Source: Sodalis praecaptivus
Lineage (GTDB): Bacteria > Pseudomonadota > Gammaproteobacteria > Enterobacterales > Enterobacteriaceae
Length of the DNA: 64,000 nucleotides
Direction: 5' to 3'
Assembly: GCF_000517425.1 (NCBI RefSeq)
Contig: NZ_CP006569.1
Span: 1,240,001 to 1,304,000, forward strand
Shown here: piece after piece, positions 20,498-30,395 of the stretch
How the letters are laid out: the number at the start of each line of letters is the position of its first letter
Position numbering within the stretch: the first letter of the stretch is position 1
Position numbers and translations under genes: made by a program
Notes under the pieces: generated by a model
Seen by the model: the letters and a program-made list of their open reading frames with translations, nothing else
The model's database searches: none
Told to the model about the DNA's origin: nothing

Positions 20498-21301
20498 TTA
20501 GCGCTTCAGCGCTTCGCTCAACTCGTCACGCATGGTCGAAAGCATGGCTTTCACGACGCGGGGATTACCTGCGACAATATTGCCGGAAAGCAGGTGATTA
20601 TGGCCACCGGTAAAATCGGTGACCAGACCGCCCGCCTCGCGCACCAGCAATTCACCGCCGGCAAAGTCCCAGGGCTTCAGGCCGATTTCAAAAAAACCGT
20701 CCACGCGGCCGGCGGCCACATAGGCAAGATCCAGCGCCGCGGAGCCGGTGCGGCGGAAATCCGCGCACTGTACGAACAGTTTGCTTACCAAGGCGATATA
20801 GCTGTTGGCATGCTGTTTCTGCTTGAAAGGAAAACCGGTGGCCAAAATGGTGCCGTCCAGATCGCGTGCGCTACCGCCGCGCAGGCGATAGCCGTTCAAC
20901 TGAGCGCCCTGGCCGCGGGAGGCGGTGAACAGCTCATTGCGCATCGGATCGTAGACCACGGCCACTTCCGTGCGGCCTTTAATGCGCACGGCAATGGAAA
21001 CGGCAAAGTGGGGGAAACGCTTGATAAAGTTGGTGGTACCATCCAGTGGGTCGATAATCCATTGTACGTCGGTGTCTTCGCCGGCCAGCTCGCCGCTCTC
21101 TTCGCCGATAATGGCGTGCTGCGGGTAGGACTTGCGGATAACTTCAACAATCAAACGTTCCGCTTCGCGGTCAACGTTAGTGACAAAGTCGTTGTCGCCT
21201 TTCTGGCTGGCTTCGACGGCATCAGGGGTTTCGTAATGTTTGGCAATTAAATTACCCGCCTTTCGCGCAGCGCGAATGGCGATGTTGAGCATCGGATGCA
21301 T
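20498..21301 (-). CDS. suhB: Inositol-1-monophosphatase / Nus factor SuhB
   Basis: Mg-dependent inositol monophosphatase-fold protein that also joins the Nus antitermination complex on rRNA operons. 267 aa, as in E. coli. Metal-site motifs are present: GEESGE near residue 67, DPLDGTTNF (about 84-92), and WDFAGGELLVREAGG near 210. It is divergent from trmJ across 117 bp, the arrangement seen in E. coli. Confidence 0.96.
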   Translation of the reverse strand: MHPMLNIAIRAARKAGNLIAKHYETPDAVEASQKGDNDFVTNVDREAERLIVEVIRKSYPQHAIIGEESGELAGEDTDVQWIIDPLDGTTNFIKRFPHFAVSIAVRIKGRTEVAVVYDPMRNELFTASRGQGAQLNGYRLRGGSARDLDGTILATGFPFKQKQHANSYIALVSKLFVQCADFRRTGSAALDLAYVAAGRVDGFFEIGLKPWDFAGGELLVREAGGLVTDFTGGHNHLLSGNIVAGNPRVVKAMLSTMRDELSEALKR

Positions 21302-21418
21302 GGATATCGTCCACTAAGATGTTAAAGAACTAAAACGGCGCGGAGTATAGCAGAGCGTCAGCAAAAAACCTACGGCTATGCTACCCTATCGCCCACATTT
21401 CCTCTGACTTGTAAGATT

Positions 21419-22186
21419 ATGCTGCACAATATCCGCATCGTACTGGTTGAAACGTCTCATACCGGCAATATTGGCTCTACCGCCCGCGCGATGAAAACCA
21501 TGGGGTTAAACAACCTCTACTTGGTCAATCCTCTGCATAAGCCCGATTCACAGGCCATCGCCTTATCCGCCGGCGCCAGTGACATTATCGGCAATGCTAC
21601 CCTGGTTGACCATCTCGACCAGGCGCTGGCCGGCTGTAGCCTGGTGGTGGGAACCAGCGCCCGTTCCCGTACGCTCCCCTGGCCGATGCTGGAGCCGCGT
21701 GAGTGCGGCGTGAAAAGCGTGCAGGAGGCGGCGCAGGCCCCGGTAGCGCTCTTGTTTGGCCGTGAGCGCGTTGGCCTGACCAATGACGAATTGCAAAAAT
21801 GCCATTTCCATGTCCAGATCCCGGCCAATCCGGAGTACAGCTCCCTCAACTTGGCGATGGCGGTGCAGATTTTGGCGTATGAAGTCCGCGTCGCCTGGCT
21901 GGAAAGTCAGCGCCAGGACGCGACGGCGCCGGACGCCTCGGTTTATCCTCTGGCAGAAGATCTGGAGCGATTTTATCAACATTTGGAGCATGTGCTGAGT
22001 ACAACCGGTTTCATCCGTCGCGCCCATCCGGGACGGGTAATGAATAAGCTGCGTCGGCTGTTCAATCGCGCGCGGCCGGAAAGCCAGGAGCTGAATATCC
22101 TACGTGGCATGTTGACCTCCATCGAGCATCCGCAAACGCCGCAAACGCCCCCTGCGGATGACGGCGACGCTCGCCCGGAGGAATGA
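21419..22186 (+). CDS. trmJ: tRNA (cytidine/uridine-2'-O)-methyltransferase TrmJ
   Basis: SPOUT-class methyltransferase for position 32 of tRNA. The N-terminal catalytic domain shows the family pattern: [21 protein letters not shown], then [14 protein letters not shown] and the knot segment [14 protein letters not shown]. 255 aa against 246; the C-terminus has a short PQTPQTPP extension. The stop region is part of a 38-bp duplicated segment (22163-22224). It lies upstream of iscR, as in E. coli. Confidence 0.95.
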   Translation: MLHNIRIVLVETSHTGNIGSTARAMKTMGLNNLYLVNPLHKPDSQAIALSAGASDIIGNATLVDHLDQALAGCSLVVGTSARSRTLPWPMLEPRECGVKSVQEAAQAPVALLFGRERVGLTNDELQKCHFHVQIPANPEYSSLNLAMAVQILAYEVRVAWLESQRQDATAPDASVYPLAEDLERFYQHLEHVLSTTGFIRRAHPGRVMNKLRRLFNRARPESQELNILRGMLTSIEHPQTPQTPPADDGDARPEE

Positions 22187-22224
22187 TGAATTCTGATCGT
22201 GGCGGCGCTCGCCTGGAGGATTGA
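22163..22224. repeat. 38-bp-period duplication at the trmJ stop
   Basis: GGCGACGCTCGCCCGGAGGA at 22163 recurs as GGCGGCGCTCGCCTGGAGGA at 22201, each followed by an in-frame-looking TGA. The period is 38 bp, the same as the purL-glmY array, although the sequence is unrelated. Confidence 0.7.
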
Positions 22225-22528
22225 CTTAGTATGGATGCCATTGGTGCCCGCACGGCGGATGGGTTTATGCTGAACGCCGGCTGTGCTCGCCTTAAGTATC
22301 GACCTATTCCGAATTCCTACAGCGAGCGCCCGGAGACGTTAGCCCATCCCGGCCGCTGACGGTGCCGCGTGCGGGATTGACCTATCCCCGATGCCCACAG
22401 CTGTTGTCGGCGACATCGCGCGCTTTCGCCGCGGTCAGCCTCCTCCGCCGAGGACGGCTTCTCGCCGGTGGCCGCTGAAAACGCAGCCGGCGGAAGGGAA
22501 TAAATACTTGAGCAAATTACTCGGTTAA
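22187..22528. other. trmJ-iscR intergenic region
   Basis: 342 bp, GC-rich, with no gene. It contains the second half of the trmJ stop duplication and another related CGAGCGCCCGGAG segment near 22325. The IscR site begins at its right edge. Confidence 0.5.
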
Positions 22529-22553
22529 ATAGTTGACTACTTTAGTCAGGAAT
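22529..22553. promoter_or_regulatory. IscR type 1 binding site at the iscR promoter
   Basis: The 25-bp segment begins ATAGTTGACT and ends AGTCAGGAAT, matching the type 1 consensus ATASYYGACTRWWWYAGTCRRSTAT at nearly every position. In E. coli [2Fe-2S]-IscR represses its own operon from such sites. The element is kept although most of the operon has gone. Confidence 0.88.
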
Positions 22554-22593
22554 GGCAGACTTTTGCTACGTTATTTTCACCGGTATTCTGATC

Positions 22594-23091
22594 ATGAGAC
22601 TGACTTCCAAAGGCCGCTACGCGGTTACCGCCATGCTTGATGTCGCCCTGCACTCCGGCAAGGGTCCCGTGCCGCTCGCCGAGATTTCCGAGCGCCAAGG
22701 CATTTCCCTTTCCTATTTGGAGCAGCTCTTCTCCCGCCTGCGCAAGCATGAGCTGGTGGCGAGCGTCCGAGGGCCGGGTGGAGGTTATTTGCTGGGTCGC
22801 GACTCTGATCAGATTGCCGTCGGCGCGATTATCACCGCCGTGGATGAGTCGGTGGACGCCACCCGCTGCCAGGGTAAAGAGGGCTGTCAAGGCGGCGATC
22901 GTTGCCTGACCCATACCCTTTGGCGCGACCTTAGCGTACGCATTAGCGAGTTTCTTAACAACATCACACTGGCCGAGCTGGTCAGTAATGAAGAGATTCT
23001 CGATGTCGCCGATCGTCAAGATAATGATACGCGCCGTCCGATCGCCAACGGTCGACCGCAGGAAACGATTAACGTCAACCTGCGCGCTTGA
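22594..23091 (+). CDS. iscR: Fe-S cluster-sensing regulator IscR
   Basis: Rrf2-family repressor/activator. From the ATG at 22594 ([11 protein letters not shown], the conserved N-terminus) it is 165 aa. The [2Fe-2S] ligands Cys92, Cys98, Cys104 and His107 are at E. coli positions, and the winged-helix (10-60, [10 protein letters not shown] wing) is intact. An in-frame ATG at 22552 would add 14 unconserved residues across the IscR site and is unlikely. iscS follows 47 bp downstream. Autoregulation is expected from the type 1 site. Confidence 0.96.
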   Translation: MRLTSKGRYAVTAMLDVALHSGKGPVPLAEISERQGISLSYLEQLFSRLRKHELVASVRGPGGGYLLGRDSDQIAVGAIITAVDESVDATRCQGKEGCQGGDRCLTHTLWRDLSVRISEFLNNITLAELVSNEEILDVADRQDNDTRRPIANGRPQETINVNLRA

Positions 23092-23138
23092 GTACAATAA
23101 GGGCATTCGTCGTTATTGATGCCCGGAGTTAACGCTTC

Positions 23139-24335
23139 ATGAAATTACCGATTTATCTTGATTACTCCGCTACTACGCCGGTTGATCCGCGGGTGGCGGA
23201 GAAGATGATGCAGCATCTTACGCTGGACGGTATTTTCGGTAATCCGGCTTCCCGCTCCCACCGTTACGGCTGGCAGGCGGAAGAAGCCGTCGATATTGCC
23301 CGCAATCAGGTCGCCGCCCTGGTTGGGGCCGATCCCCGCGAAATCGTTTTCACCTCCGGCGCCACCGAGTCCGATAATCTGGCTCTGAAGGGGGCTGCTC
23401 ACGCCGGCCGCGCTAAAGGTCGCCATATCATTACCGCCGTCACCGAGCATAAAGCGGTGGTCGATGCCTGTCACCAGTTGGAGCAGGAAGGTTTCAATGT
23501 TACCTGGCTGGTGCCGCCGGCGAACGGTATCGTTACTCCGCAGCAGTTAAGCGATGCGCTGCGGGATGACACGATTCTGGTGTCGTTGATGCACGTCAAC
23601 AACGAAACCGGCGTGATCCAGGATATCGCGGCTTTTGGCGAACTGTGCCGCGCCCGTGGGGCGCTATTCCATGTGGACGCTACTCAAAGCGTCGGTAAAC
23701 TGCCCATCGATCTGGCCGCGTTGCCGGTGGATCTCATGTCGTTCAGCGGCCATAAAGTCTATGGCCCGAAGGGCATTGGCGCTTTGTTCGTGCGCCGTAA
23801 ACCGGGGGTGCGGGTCGAGGCCCAGATACACGGCGGCGGTCACGAGCGCGGCATGCGCTCCGGGACGCTGCCGGTGCATCAAATTGTCGGGATGGGGGAA
23901 GCCTATCAACTCGCGGCGCAGGCGCTGACGAGCGAAATGCCGCGCCTGCGGGCGCTGCGCGACCGGTTATGGCAGGGGCTGCAGCAGATAGACGGCGTGT
24001 TCGTTAATGGCGACCTGCAACAGCGCGTGGCGACGGTGCTTAACGTTAGCTTCCGCGATGTGGACGGTGAGTCTCTTATCATGGCGCTTAAGGATCTGGC
24101 GGTCTCAACGGGATCCGCCTGTACTTCCGCCAGCCTTGAACCGTCCTATGTCCTGCGCGCCATGGGCCTGGATGATGAGCTTGCCCATAGCGCCATTCGT
24201 TTCTCTTTGGGGCGGTTTACCACCGCGGAAGACATCGATTACGCCATCAGCCAGACCCGAACGGCCATTGCGCGCCTGCGCGAGGTCGCGCCGCAGTGCG
24301 CCGCCGGCGCTGGCGCGAACGGGATGCTGCGCTAA
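23139..24335 (+). CDS. iscS: Cysteine desulfurase IscS with altered C-terminus
   Basis: PLP cysteine desulfurase supplying persulfide sulfur for Fe-S clusters, tRNA thiolation and other routes. Residues 1-385 are colinear with E. coli IscS, including the PLP lysine in [12 protein letters not shown] and the active cysteine in [14 protein letters not shown] (about 328). After RLREVAP the last 19 E. coli residues (LWEMYKQGVDLNSIEWAHH) are replaced by an unrelated 13-residue tail, [13 protein letters not shown]. The E. coli tail is part of the IscU-docking surface, and iscU is absent just downstream. Total 398 aa. The change begins at about 24294, the apparent deletion junction. Confidence 0.93.
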   Translation: MKLPIYLDYSATTPVDPRVAEKMMQHLTLDGIFGNPASRSHRYGWQAEEAVDIARNQVAALVGADPREIVFTSGATESDNLALKGAAHAGRAKGRHIITAVTEHKAVVDACHQLEQEGFNVTWLVPPANGIVTPQQLSDALRDDTILVSLMHVNNETGVIQDIAAFGELCRARGALFHVDATQSVGKLPIDLAALPVDLMSFSGHKVYGPKGIGALFVRRKPGVRVEAQIHGGGHERGMRSGTLPVHQIVGMGEAYQLAAQALTSEMPRLRALRDRLWQGLQQIDGVFVNGDLQQRVATVLNVSFRDVDGESLIMALKDLAVSTGSACTSASLEPSYVLRAMGLDDELAHSAIRFSLGRFTTAEDIDYAISQTRTAIARLREVAPQCAAGAGANGMLR

Positions 24336-24439
24336 GATCTCTGCTCGCCAGCGCGTTGCCACGGCATGCGGTACCGGTCGCGCTCCTTTGCCATGCCGTC
24401 TCTCTCGACGGTTGTGTCGTCTGGCAATCGGGCCTAGTT

Positions 24440-24600
24440 GGTGTCCTGCGGATTTGCGGCGGCAGATAGCACCTAGGAGGATCCCTCGGCATGCCTTCTC
24501 CCTCGGCGGCGTCTCTGATTTTTTGCGGCGGCAGACAGCGCCTTGGGGGATCCCTCGACACGTTTTCTCCTTCAGCGGCGTCTGTGGTTTTTACGGCGGC
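24440..24600. repeat. 68-69-bp tandem repeat downstream of iscS
   Basis: TGCGGCGGCAG begins at 24455 and 24524, with a diverged TACGGCGGCAT at 24592, giving periods of 69 and 68 bp. GGATCCCTCG and TTCTCC(C/T)TC(G/A)GCGGCGTCT recur between them. It fills DNA where the isc genes should be. Confidence 0.88.
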
Positions 24601-24853
24601 ATATTGCGCGCCGCCGTTGCTCCCCACGCTCAGGTACGCCGCCGGCTCGCCCGATCGGGTGCGTGGGCCCTCACTGGACTTTATCTTTAGCCGCCGCGGG
24701 CGCTTTCACCGCCGCGATCAAAGCCGGCGCTGGGTTGCCCCCGCCCTGTTCAACGCCGCGCCGCGGCACGCGCGGCCAAGATCTTGCGGCGCGAATTTGT
24801 CATTTTTCTGTCATCTGTTTCAACGACCATAACCCCGCCGCTGCTTTTCGCGC

Positions 24854-24967
24854 CAGTTGCCGGCGCCGGAAGAAAAACTGCTGGCGGCGACCGTTAGGGT
24901 CTGGTTAGATGAAGCACATCAGCCGGCGGTCAGGCCAGCCAGGCGGCCAGAGGCCGCTTTGACATAG
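24854..24967 (+). pseudogene. iscX: iscX C-terminal remnant
   Basis: In frame from 24854 the translation reads QLPAPEEKLLAATVRVWLDEA and stays open to a TAG at 24965-24967. The C-terminus of E. coli IscX is NEKILEAILLVWLDEAE; 10 of 16 residues agree by eye, including the VWLDEA end. The position just before pepB is the normal iscX position. No start codon or N-terminal half (GLKWTDSREIGEAL) is visible, and the reading continues about 16 codons past the normal end. Treated as a non-functional relic. Confidence 0.65.
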
Positions 24968-25048
24968 GCGGCCCGGGATCGCTATGACACCCCACTGTAC
25001 CGGATACGTACAGACGGCATTACTACCCTAATTTATTGGAGCAGTCTC

Positions 25049-26347
25049 ATGATGACCGAAGCGATGCAGCTCACGCTTTCCACCGCACCCGCCGACCCGC
25101 GCTGGGGCGAAAAGGCGTTATTGAGCGCCGACGAGCACGGAATGACCGTCCATTTGACGGGCGATGATGCGCTAAGCGCTATTCAGCGCGCCGGGCGCAA
25201 AATTGACGGCCAGGGGATAAAACAGGTCGCGCTGGTGGGAGAAGGATGGGATCTGGCGCGGTGCTGGGCGTTCTGGCAGGGCTACCGCGCGCCCAAAGGC
25301 GAGCGCCATGTGGCGTGGCCGACGTTGCCCGAAGCGGCGCGCCAGGAGCTGGACAATCGGCTGCAAATCGTTGACTGGGTGCGCCATACCATTAATACCC
25401 CGGCGGAGGAGCTTGGCCCGGAGCAGCTGGCGCAGCGTGCGGTAGATATTATGTCCGCCGTGGCTGACGACGCCATCAGCTACCGCATCACGAAAGCCGA
25501 CGATCTATTTGATAACCAGTATATGGGGTTGCATACCGTCGGCCGCGGCTCCGATCGCCAGCCGGTCTTATTGACGCTGGACTATAATCCGGGCGGCGAC
25601 GCGCAAGCGCCGGTGCTGGCTTGCCTGGTGGGGAAAGGCATTACCTTCGACACCGGCGGCTATAGCCTGAAGGGCAGTAGTTTCATGGATTCGATGAAGT
25701 CCGATATGGGCGGCGCCGCCACGCTGACCGGCGCGCTGGCGCTGGCCGTCAGTCGCGGTTTGAACAAACGGGTGCGGCTGATTCTGTGCTGTGCCGACAA
25801 CATGGTGAGCGGTAACGCCTTCAAGCTGGGGGATATTATTCGCTATCGCAACGGCAAATCGGTGGAAGTGATGAACACCGACGCGGAAGGCCGGCTGGTG
25901 CTGGCGGATGGGCTTATCGACGCCAGCGCGGCGCGGCCGCAGTTGATTATCGACTGTGCGACTTTGACCGGCGCCGCGAAAACCGCCCTGGGCAATGATT
26001 ATCACGCCTTGTTCAGCTTTGACGACGCGCTGGTGGCGGCGTTGATGCAAAGCGCCGACGAAGAGAATGAACCGTTCTGGCGTCTGCCGCTGGCGGAATT
26101 CCACCGACATCATCTGCCGTCCAATTTTGCCGACATGAGCAACGTGGCGGGCGGCGCGCACAGCGCCGGCGCCAGTACCGCCGCGGCGTTTCTCTCGCAT
26201 TTTGTGGAAAATTATCGCCAGGGCTGGCTGCACATCGACTGCTCCGCCACCTACCGCAAAGGGGCGGTGGAGCAATGGTCCGCCGGCGCCACCGGGCTGG
26301 GCGTGCGTACGCTTGCCAACTTGCTGCTGGCGCAGGCGCAGGACTGA
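25049..26347 (+). CDS. pepB: Peptidase B (leucyl aminopeptidase family M17)
   Basis: Cytosolic Mn-dependent hexameric aminopeptidase. 432 aa against 427 in E. coli. M17 metal-binding and catalytic motifs are present: [24 protein letters not shown], and the signature [14 protein letters not shown]. The ATG at 25049 is followed directly by a second ATG at 25052, either of which could start. In E. coli it follows iscX; here it follows the iscX relic. Confidence 0.96.
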   Translation: MMTEAMQLTLSTAPADPRWGEKALLSADEHGMTVHLTGDDALSAIQRAGRKIDGQGIKQVALVGEGWDLARCWAFWQGYRAPKGERHVAWPTLPEAARQELDNRLQIVDWVRHTINTPAEELGPEQLAQRAVDIMSAVADDAISYRITKADDLFDNQYMGLHTVGRGSDRQPVLLTLDYNPGGDAQAPVLACLVGKGITFDTGGYSLKGSSFMDSMKSDMGGAATLTGALALAVSRGLNKRVRLILCCADNMVSGNAFKLGDIIRYRNGKSVEVMNTDAEGRLVLADGLIDASAARPQLIIDCATLTGAAKTALGNDYHALFSFDDALVAALMQSADEENEPFWRLPLAEFHRHHLPSNFADMSNVAGGAHSAGASTAAAFLSHFVENYRQGWLHIDCSATYRKGAVEQWSAGATGLGVRTLANLLLAQAQD

Positions 26348-26425
26348 TGCCCGTTTTGGCTCGCGTGCGGGCCGTTTTTCCGCTTGACATGACGACCGTT
26401 CAGGCGGCGTTTGGAATCGCTAAGT

Positions 26426-27220
26426 ATGACCCTCTCACAAGATAATGCGCTGGAACAGGCGCTCGAACGCGCCGCCGGCGATCCGGCTTATCGCCCGGCT
26501 TTTTTCAAGCTGCTGCTGACGGCGACGGTCTATGTACCGGGCGAAGCCGGCGATGATTGGATAGCCGGTGCCGCGCGCGATGACGGCGCGTCGCCGGTCA
26601 CCTTGCAGCACTGGGAAAAACAAGACGGCGGATCGGCGATTCCCTTTTTTACTTCGGTGGCGGCGCTGGAAAGCGCGGTGGCGGGGCCGCAGCCTTTTGT
26701 CGCGCTGCCGGTGCGCACATTGTTCGCCATGACCGCCGGGGCCGAGCTGTTTCTCAATCCCAAGCTACCCTACGGCAAGTCCTTTGCCCCGGATGAAGTC
26801 GCGGCACTGCTGAGCAACGACGGCGATGCGTTGACCGAACGGCAGGTTCTGGAAGGGGAGATGCGCATGACCCTCAGCGAGCCGGCGGAGATGCCGCAAC
26901 AGATGGTAGCCTCGCTGACGGCATTATTCGCGCAATACAAGCAGGTGCGCCGGGCTTATCTAATGCAGGTGCGGGATGACGCGGAGCAGGAGCCGCACTG
27001 GCTTATCGGTCTGGAGTGCGATAGCGCTGCCGAGGAAGCGATTCAAGCAACGGGTCAGGTGGCGACCGATACCGCGCCGGACGAGCAGCCGGTGGATATC
27101 TGCCTGGTTGAGGAGGGCGAGGCGGGCATCAGCCATTATTTCATCCACCACCTGACGCCTTTTTACGAACGGCGCTGGGGCAGTTGGCTGCGGTCGGTGA
27201 AGGACGGCGCCCCGTCATAA
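26426..27220 (+). CDS. sseB: Enhanced serine sensitivity protein SseB
   Basis: SseB-family protein; overexpression in E. coli changes serine sensitivity, but its biochemical function is unknown. From the ATG at 26426 it is 264 aa against 258 in E. coli. The conserved N-terminal domain (RPAFFKLLLTATVYVPG, LQHWEKQDGGSAIPFFTS, PVRTLFAMT) and C-terminal domain (ISHYFIHHLTPFYERRWG) are clear. A TTG at 26411 is a less likely start. It faces sseA convergently. Confidence 0.93.
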   Translation: MTLSQDNALEQALERAAGDPAYRPAFFKLLLTATVYVPGEAGDDWIAGAARDDGASPVTLQHWEKQDGGSAIPFFTSVAALESAVAGPQPFVALPVRTLFAMTAGAELFLNPKLPYGKSFAPDEVAALLSNDGDALTERQVLEGEMRMTLSEPAEMPQQMVASLTALFAQYKQVRRAYLMQVRDDAEQEPHWLIGLECDSAAEEAIQATGQVATDTAPDEQPVDICLVEEGEAGISHYFIHHLTPFYERRWGSWLRSVKDGAPS

Positions 27221-27394
27221 GACGACGCTGGCGGCCGCGCACGGCGGCGGGATTGGCCTCCCGCCCGCTGCCCTGCGCCGCAGACCCCTTTCGGCTAAAA
27301 GCCATCGCCGCGGCCGCGGCGGTCGTTCGACGGCGCACGGTCACGTGAAAGGGCCGGCGGTCTGCCAACGCAAGACCCGCGCCGGCGTTGGAGA

Positions 27395-28243
27395 TCATTG
27401 CGCGCCGGCGATAGGCGTATCGTCGCGTGCGCCCCATTCGCTCCACGAACCGTCATACAGGCTGATGTCCTGCGCACCGAGCGCCGTGAGGGCCAACACC
27501 GCCACCGCCGCGGTGACGCCGGAACCGCAGCTGGCGACGATAGGCCGCTTGATATCAATCCCCGCTTGACGTATTTGCTCTTCCAGCAGCGGCAGGGGTT
27601 TTAGCTGCCCGTTTTGCACCAGCTGGTCCCAGGGGAGATTGAGGCTGCCGGGGATATGACCGCGCAGCAGGCCGGGCCGGGGCTCCGGCGCCTCGCCGCG
27701 AAAGCGGGCGGCGGGTCGGGCATCGACAATTTGCGCGGAGCGGTCGACGCTGATGCGGCGGATATCGTCGAGCGCGCGCACGCGATTAGCCGCTCTGCGC
27801 GGCGTAAAGGTCTGCGGCGCGAGCGTCGGTTGTCCCTTTTCCAACGGCCCTCCGGCGCGCGACCAGGCGTCAAGGCCCCCCGCCAGCAGCGACACCTGCC
27901 GGACGCCGCTGCTCTGGAGCATCCACCAGGCGCGCGGCGCTGAGAACAGCGAACCGTCGTCATAAATCACGCAATGCTGGGCGTCGCTAACGCCGAGTGC
28001 GCCCATATCGCGCGCGAACTGCGCCGGCGAAGTCAGCATATGGGGCAGGGAAGAGGCGCTATCGGACAGGGCCTCGATATCGAAAAACACCGCGCCGGGC
28101 AGATGGCCCGCGCGAAATTCCGCCACGATATCGCGCGGCCCCTGATACCCGGGCGGCAGCATGCGTGCGTCCAGAATACGCAGCTGGGGGTCATCGAGAT
28201 GTTGCTGTAGCCACTGCTGGCTAACGAATAACGGTTGGGTCAT
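27395..28243 (-). CDS. sseA: 3-mercaptopyruvate sulfurtransferase SseA
   Basis: Rhodanese-family enzyme moving sulfur from 3-mercaptopyruvate to thiol acceptors. It has two rhodanese domains (about 5-140 and 160-280) with the active loop CGSGVTA in the second. The chosen ATG (28243) is 6 nt from a GGAG and gives MTQPLFVSQQWL, 282 aa against 281 in E. coli. An adjacent ATG at 28246 is possible, and an upstream extension to 28330 has no family match. The conserved DIEALSD and SAPRAWWML segments are present. Confidence 0.94.
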   Translation of the reverse strand: MTQPLFVSQQWLQQHLDDPQLRILDARMLPPGYQGPRDIVAEFRAGHLPGAVFFDIEALSDSASSLPHMLTSPAQFARDMGALGVSDAQHCVIYDDGSLFSAPRAWWMLQSSGVRQVSLLAGGLDAWSRAGGPLEKGQPTLAPQTFTPRRAANRVRALDDIRRISVDRSAQIVDARPAARFRGEAPEPRPGLLRGHIPGSLNLPWDQLVQNGQLKPLPLLEEQIRQAGIDIKRPIVASCGSGVTAAVAVLALTALGAQDISLYDGSWSEWGARDDTPIAGAQ

Positions 28244-28543
28244 CATAGGCTCCGTCTCGGCGTGCGTCGGACACTGTGCCGGCGCCATCGCATTGCCGGG
28301 CATTGTCGGCTTTTTTGCCGTTGGCTTCAAGGCGCAGACGGCGGCGACCGGGTCAGGGCGGGCGGAAAAGCGACGTGGGGAACGCTGGAGGCGCCATTGT
28401 TGACGTGGGGAGGTTATTTTTAATTAAATGTTATTTTTAAGGGTAGCGGAGCGCTGCACGCGCCCCTATAATCTGCGCCACTTGCACCGGCCGGCGTAAC
28501 AGCGAATTAGCGCGGCCATAACAAAAACCACCTAGAGGTTCTC

Positions 28544-28975
28544 ATGACCATTGAACGCACCTTTTCCATCATCAAGCCGAACGCCGTGGCCAAAAACGTC
28601 ATCGGTGCCATTATCCAGCGCTTTGAAAGCACCGGGCTGACCGTGGTCGGCGCCAAAATGCTCCAGCTCACCCGTGAGCAGGCCGAGGGATTCTACGCCG
28701 AGCATAAAGGCAAGCCTTTCTTCGACAGCCTGGTGGATTTTATGATTTCCGGCCCGATCCTGGTGCAGGTGCTCGAAGGGGAAGACGCCGTGCGCCGCAA
28801 TCGTGAAATCATGGGCGCCACCAATCCCGCCAATGCGCTGGCCGGCACGCTGCGCGCCGACTATGCCGATGGCTTTACCGAAAACGCGGTACACGGTTCG
28901 GATTCCGCTGAATCCGCCGCGCGCGAAATCGCTTATTTCTTCGCCGACGGCGAAGTTTGCGCCCGTAATCGCTAA
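28544..28975 (+). CDS. ndk: Nucleoside diphosphate kinase
   Basis: Transfers the gamma-phosphate between nucleoside triphosphates through a phosphohistidine. 143 aa, exactly the E. coli length. The active histidine is in [12 protein letters not shown] (about residue 117), and the N-terminal [15 protein letters not shown] is conserved. Downstream, GCCCCGG (29056-29062) and CCGGGGC (29086-29092) followed by ATTTCTTT form a weak terminator-like hairpin with a long loop. Confidence 0.98.
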   Translation: MTIERTFSIIKPNAVAKNVIGAIIQRFESTGLTVVGAKMLQLTREQAEGFYAEHKGKPFFDSLVDFMISGPILVQVLEGEDAVRRNREIMGATNPANALAGTLRADYADGFTENAVHGSDSAESAAREIAYFFADGEVCARNR

Positions 28976-29144
28976 TCGTCGCCGCACAACGGCGAAAAAA
29001 GGGCTGCTTCACCTTTCAAGCCAGGCAGCTCTGCGCTAAAATCAGTCTCCAATGCGCCCCGGATGAGGTGGTAGTCCGCACTCGGCCGGGGCATTTCTTT
29101 ATGTATTTCGCGCCATAACGTGTAATAACGAGGCCTGCAATAAA

Positions 29145-30329
29145 ATGATGTCTGAACACATGGTATCTGAACGCTCACCCGTGGCGGTAATGTCCGCTTC
29201 TCCCGCGCCCGCGGCCCAGCAGAAATTGAACCTGCTTGATATGAACCGCCAGCAGCTGCGCGAATTTTTCTCGTCGCTGGGGGAGAAACCTTTTCGCGCC
29301 GATCAGGTGATGAAATGGATCTATCACTATTGTTGCGATGATTTCGATCAGATGACGGACATCAACAAGCATTTGCGCGCCAGGCTGAAAGCGCTAGCGG
29401 AAATCCGCGCGCCGGAAGTCGCCGAGGAGCAGCGCTCCGCCGACGGTACCATCAAATGGGCCATCAAGGTCGGCGACCAGCAGGTGGAAACGGTCTACAT
29501 CCCCGAGGACGACCGCGCCACGCTGTGCGTCTCCTCCCAGGTGGGTTGTGCGCTGCAGTGTACCTTTTGCTCTACCGCGCAGCAGGGTTTTAACCGCAAT
29601 TTGCGGGTGTCGGAAATTATCGGCCAGGTTTGGCGCGCGGCCAAGATCATCGGCGCGGCCAAGGTCACCGGCCAGCGACCTATCACCAACGTGGTCATGA
29701 TGGGCATGGGCGAGCCGCTGCTGAACCTCACCAACGTGGTGCCGGCGATGGAGATCATGCTGGACGATTTCGGTTTCGGGCTGTCCAAGCGCCGCGTTAC
29801 GCTGTCGACGTCGGGCGTGGTGCCGGCGCTTGAGAAGCTCGGCGATATGATAGACGTAGCGCTGGCGATTTCGCTTCACGCGCCGAACGATACGATTCGC
29901 GACGAAATTGTGCCGATCAACCGCAAGTACAACATCGATACGTTTTTGTCGGCGGTACGCCGCTATCTGGACAAATCCAACGCCAATCAGGGGCGCGTGA
30001 CGGTGGAGTATGTCATGCTCGACCACATTAATGACGGCACCGAGCATGCGCATCAACTGGCGGCATGTTTGAAAGATACGCCGTGCAAGATTAACCTTAT
30101 TCCCTGGAACCCGTTCCCTGGCGCCCCCTATGGCCGCAGCTCCAACAGCAGGGTGGATCGTTTCGCCAAAGTGCTAATGGGGTACGGGTTCACCACCATC
30201 GTGCGAAAGACGCGCGGTGACGATATTGACGCTGCCTGTGGACAGCTGGCGGGAGAGGTGATCGACCGTACCAAGCGGACGTTGCGTAAACGCTTGAACG
30301 GCGAACCGATTGAGGTGAAGGCGGTCTGA
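29145..30329 (+). CDS. rlmN: Dual-specificity RNA methyltransferase RlmN
   Basis: Radical-SAM enzyme forming 2-methyladenosine in 23S rRNA (A2503) and some tRNAs. The CxxxCxxC cluster site is CALQCTFC (about residues 131-138), and the methyl-carrying cysteine lies in [11 protein letters not shown] near the C-terminus. 394 aa against 384; the extra residues are at the variable N-terminus. It needs a [4Fe-4S] cluster, relevant given the reduced isc locus. pilW-like gene, rodZ and ispG follow in the same direction. Confidence 0.97.
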   Translation: MMSEHMVSERSPVAVMSASPAPAAQQKLNLLDMNRQQLREFFSSLGEKPFRADQVMKWIYHYCCDDFDQMTDINKHLRARLKALAEIRAPEVAEEQRSADGTIKWAIKVGDQQVETVYIPEDDRATLCVSSQVGCALQCTFCSTAQQGFNRNLRVSEIIGQVWRAAKIIGAAKVTGQRPITNVVMMGMGEPLLNLTNVVPAMEIMLDDFGFGLSKRRVTLSTSGVVPALEKLGDMIDVALAISLHAPNDTIRDEIVPINRKYNIDTFLSAVRRYLDKSNANQGRVTVEYVMLDHINDGTEHAHQLAACLKDTPCKINLIPWNPFPGAPYGRSSNSRVDRFAKVLMGYGFTTIVRKTRGDDIDAACGQLAGEVIDRTKRTLRKRLNGEPIEVKAV

Positions 30330-30395
30330 TTGTCGGCGCTGGCGCTGATGTTGACCCTCGTTAACGGATGTAGCGATATTGATACGGGAACCGGC

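Larger units (their letters stand above)
24336..25048. other. Site of the lost iscUA-hscBA-fdx genes
   Basis: E. coli and most relatives carry iscU, iscA, hscB, hscA, fdx and iscX between iscS and pepB. The 713 bp here hold none of the first five on any frame: there is no IscU cysteine motif, DnaJ-like or Hsp70-like segment. They contain instead a 68-69-bp tandem repeat (24440-24600) and an iscX-like tail near 24854-24920. Confidence 0.8.

Noticed and set aside
20429-21250. 273-codon plus-strand frame over suhB
   Set aside because: A shadow of suhB on the opposite strand. Its low-complexity translation has no family likeness.
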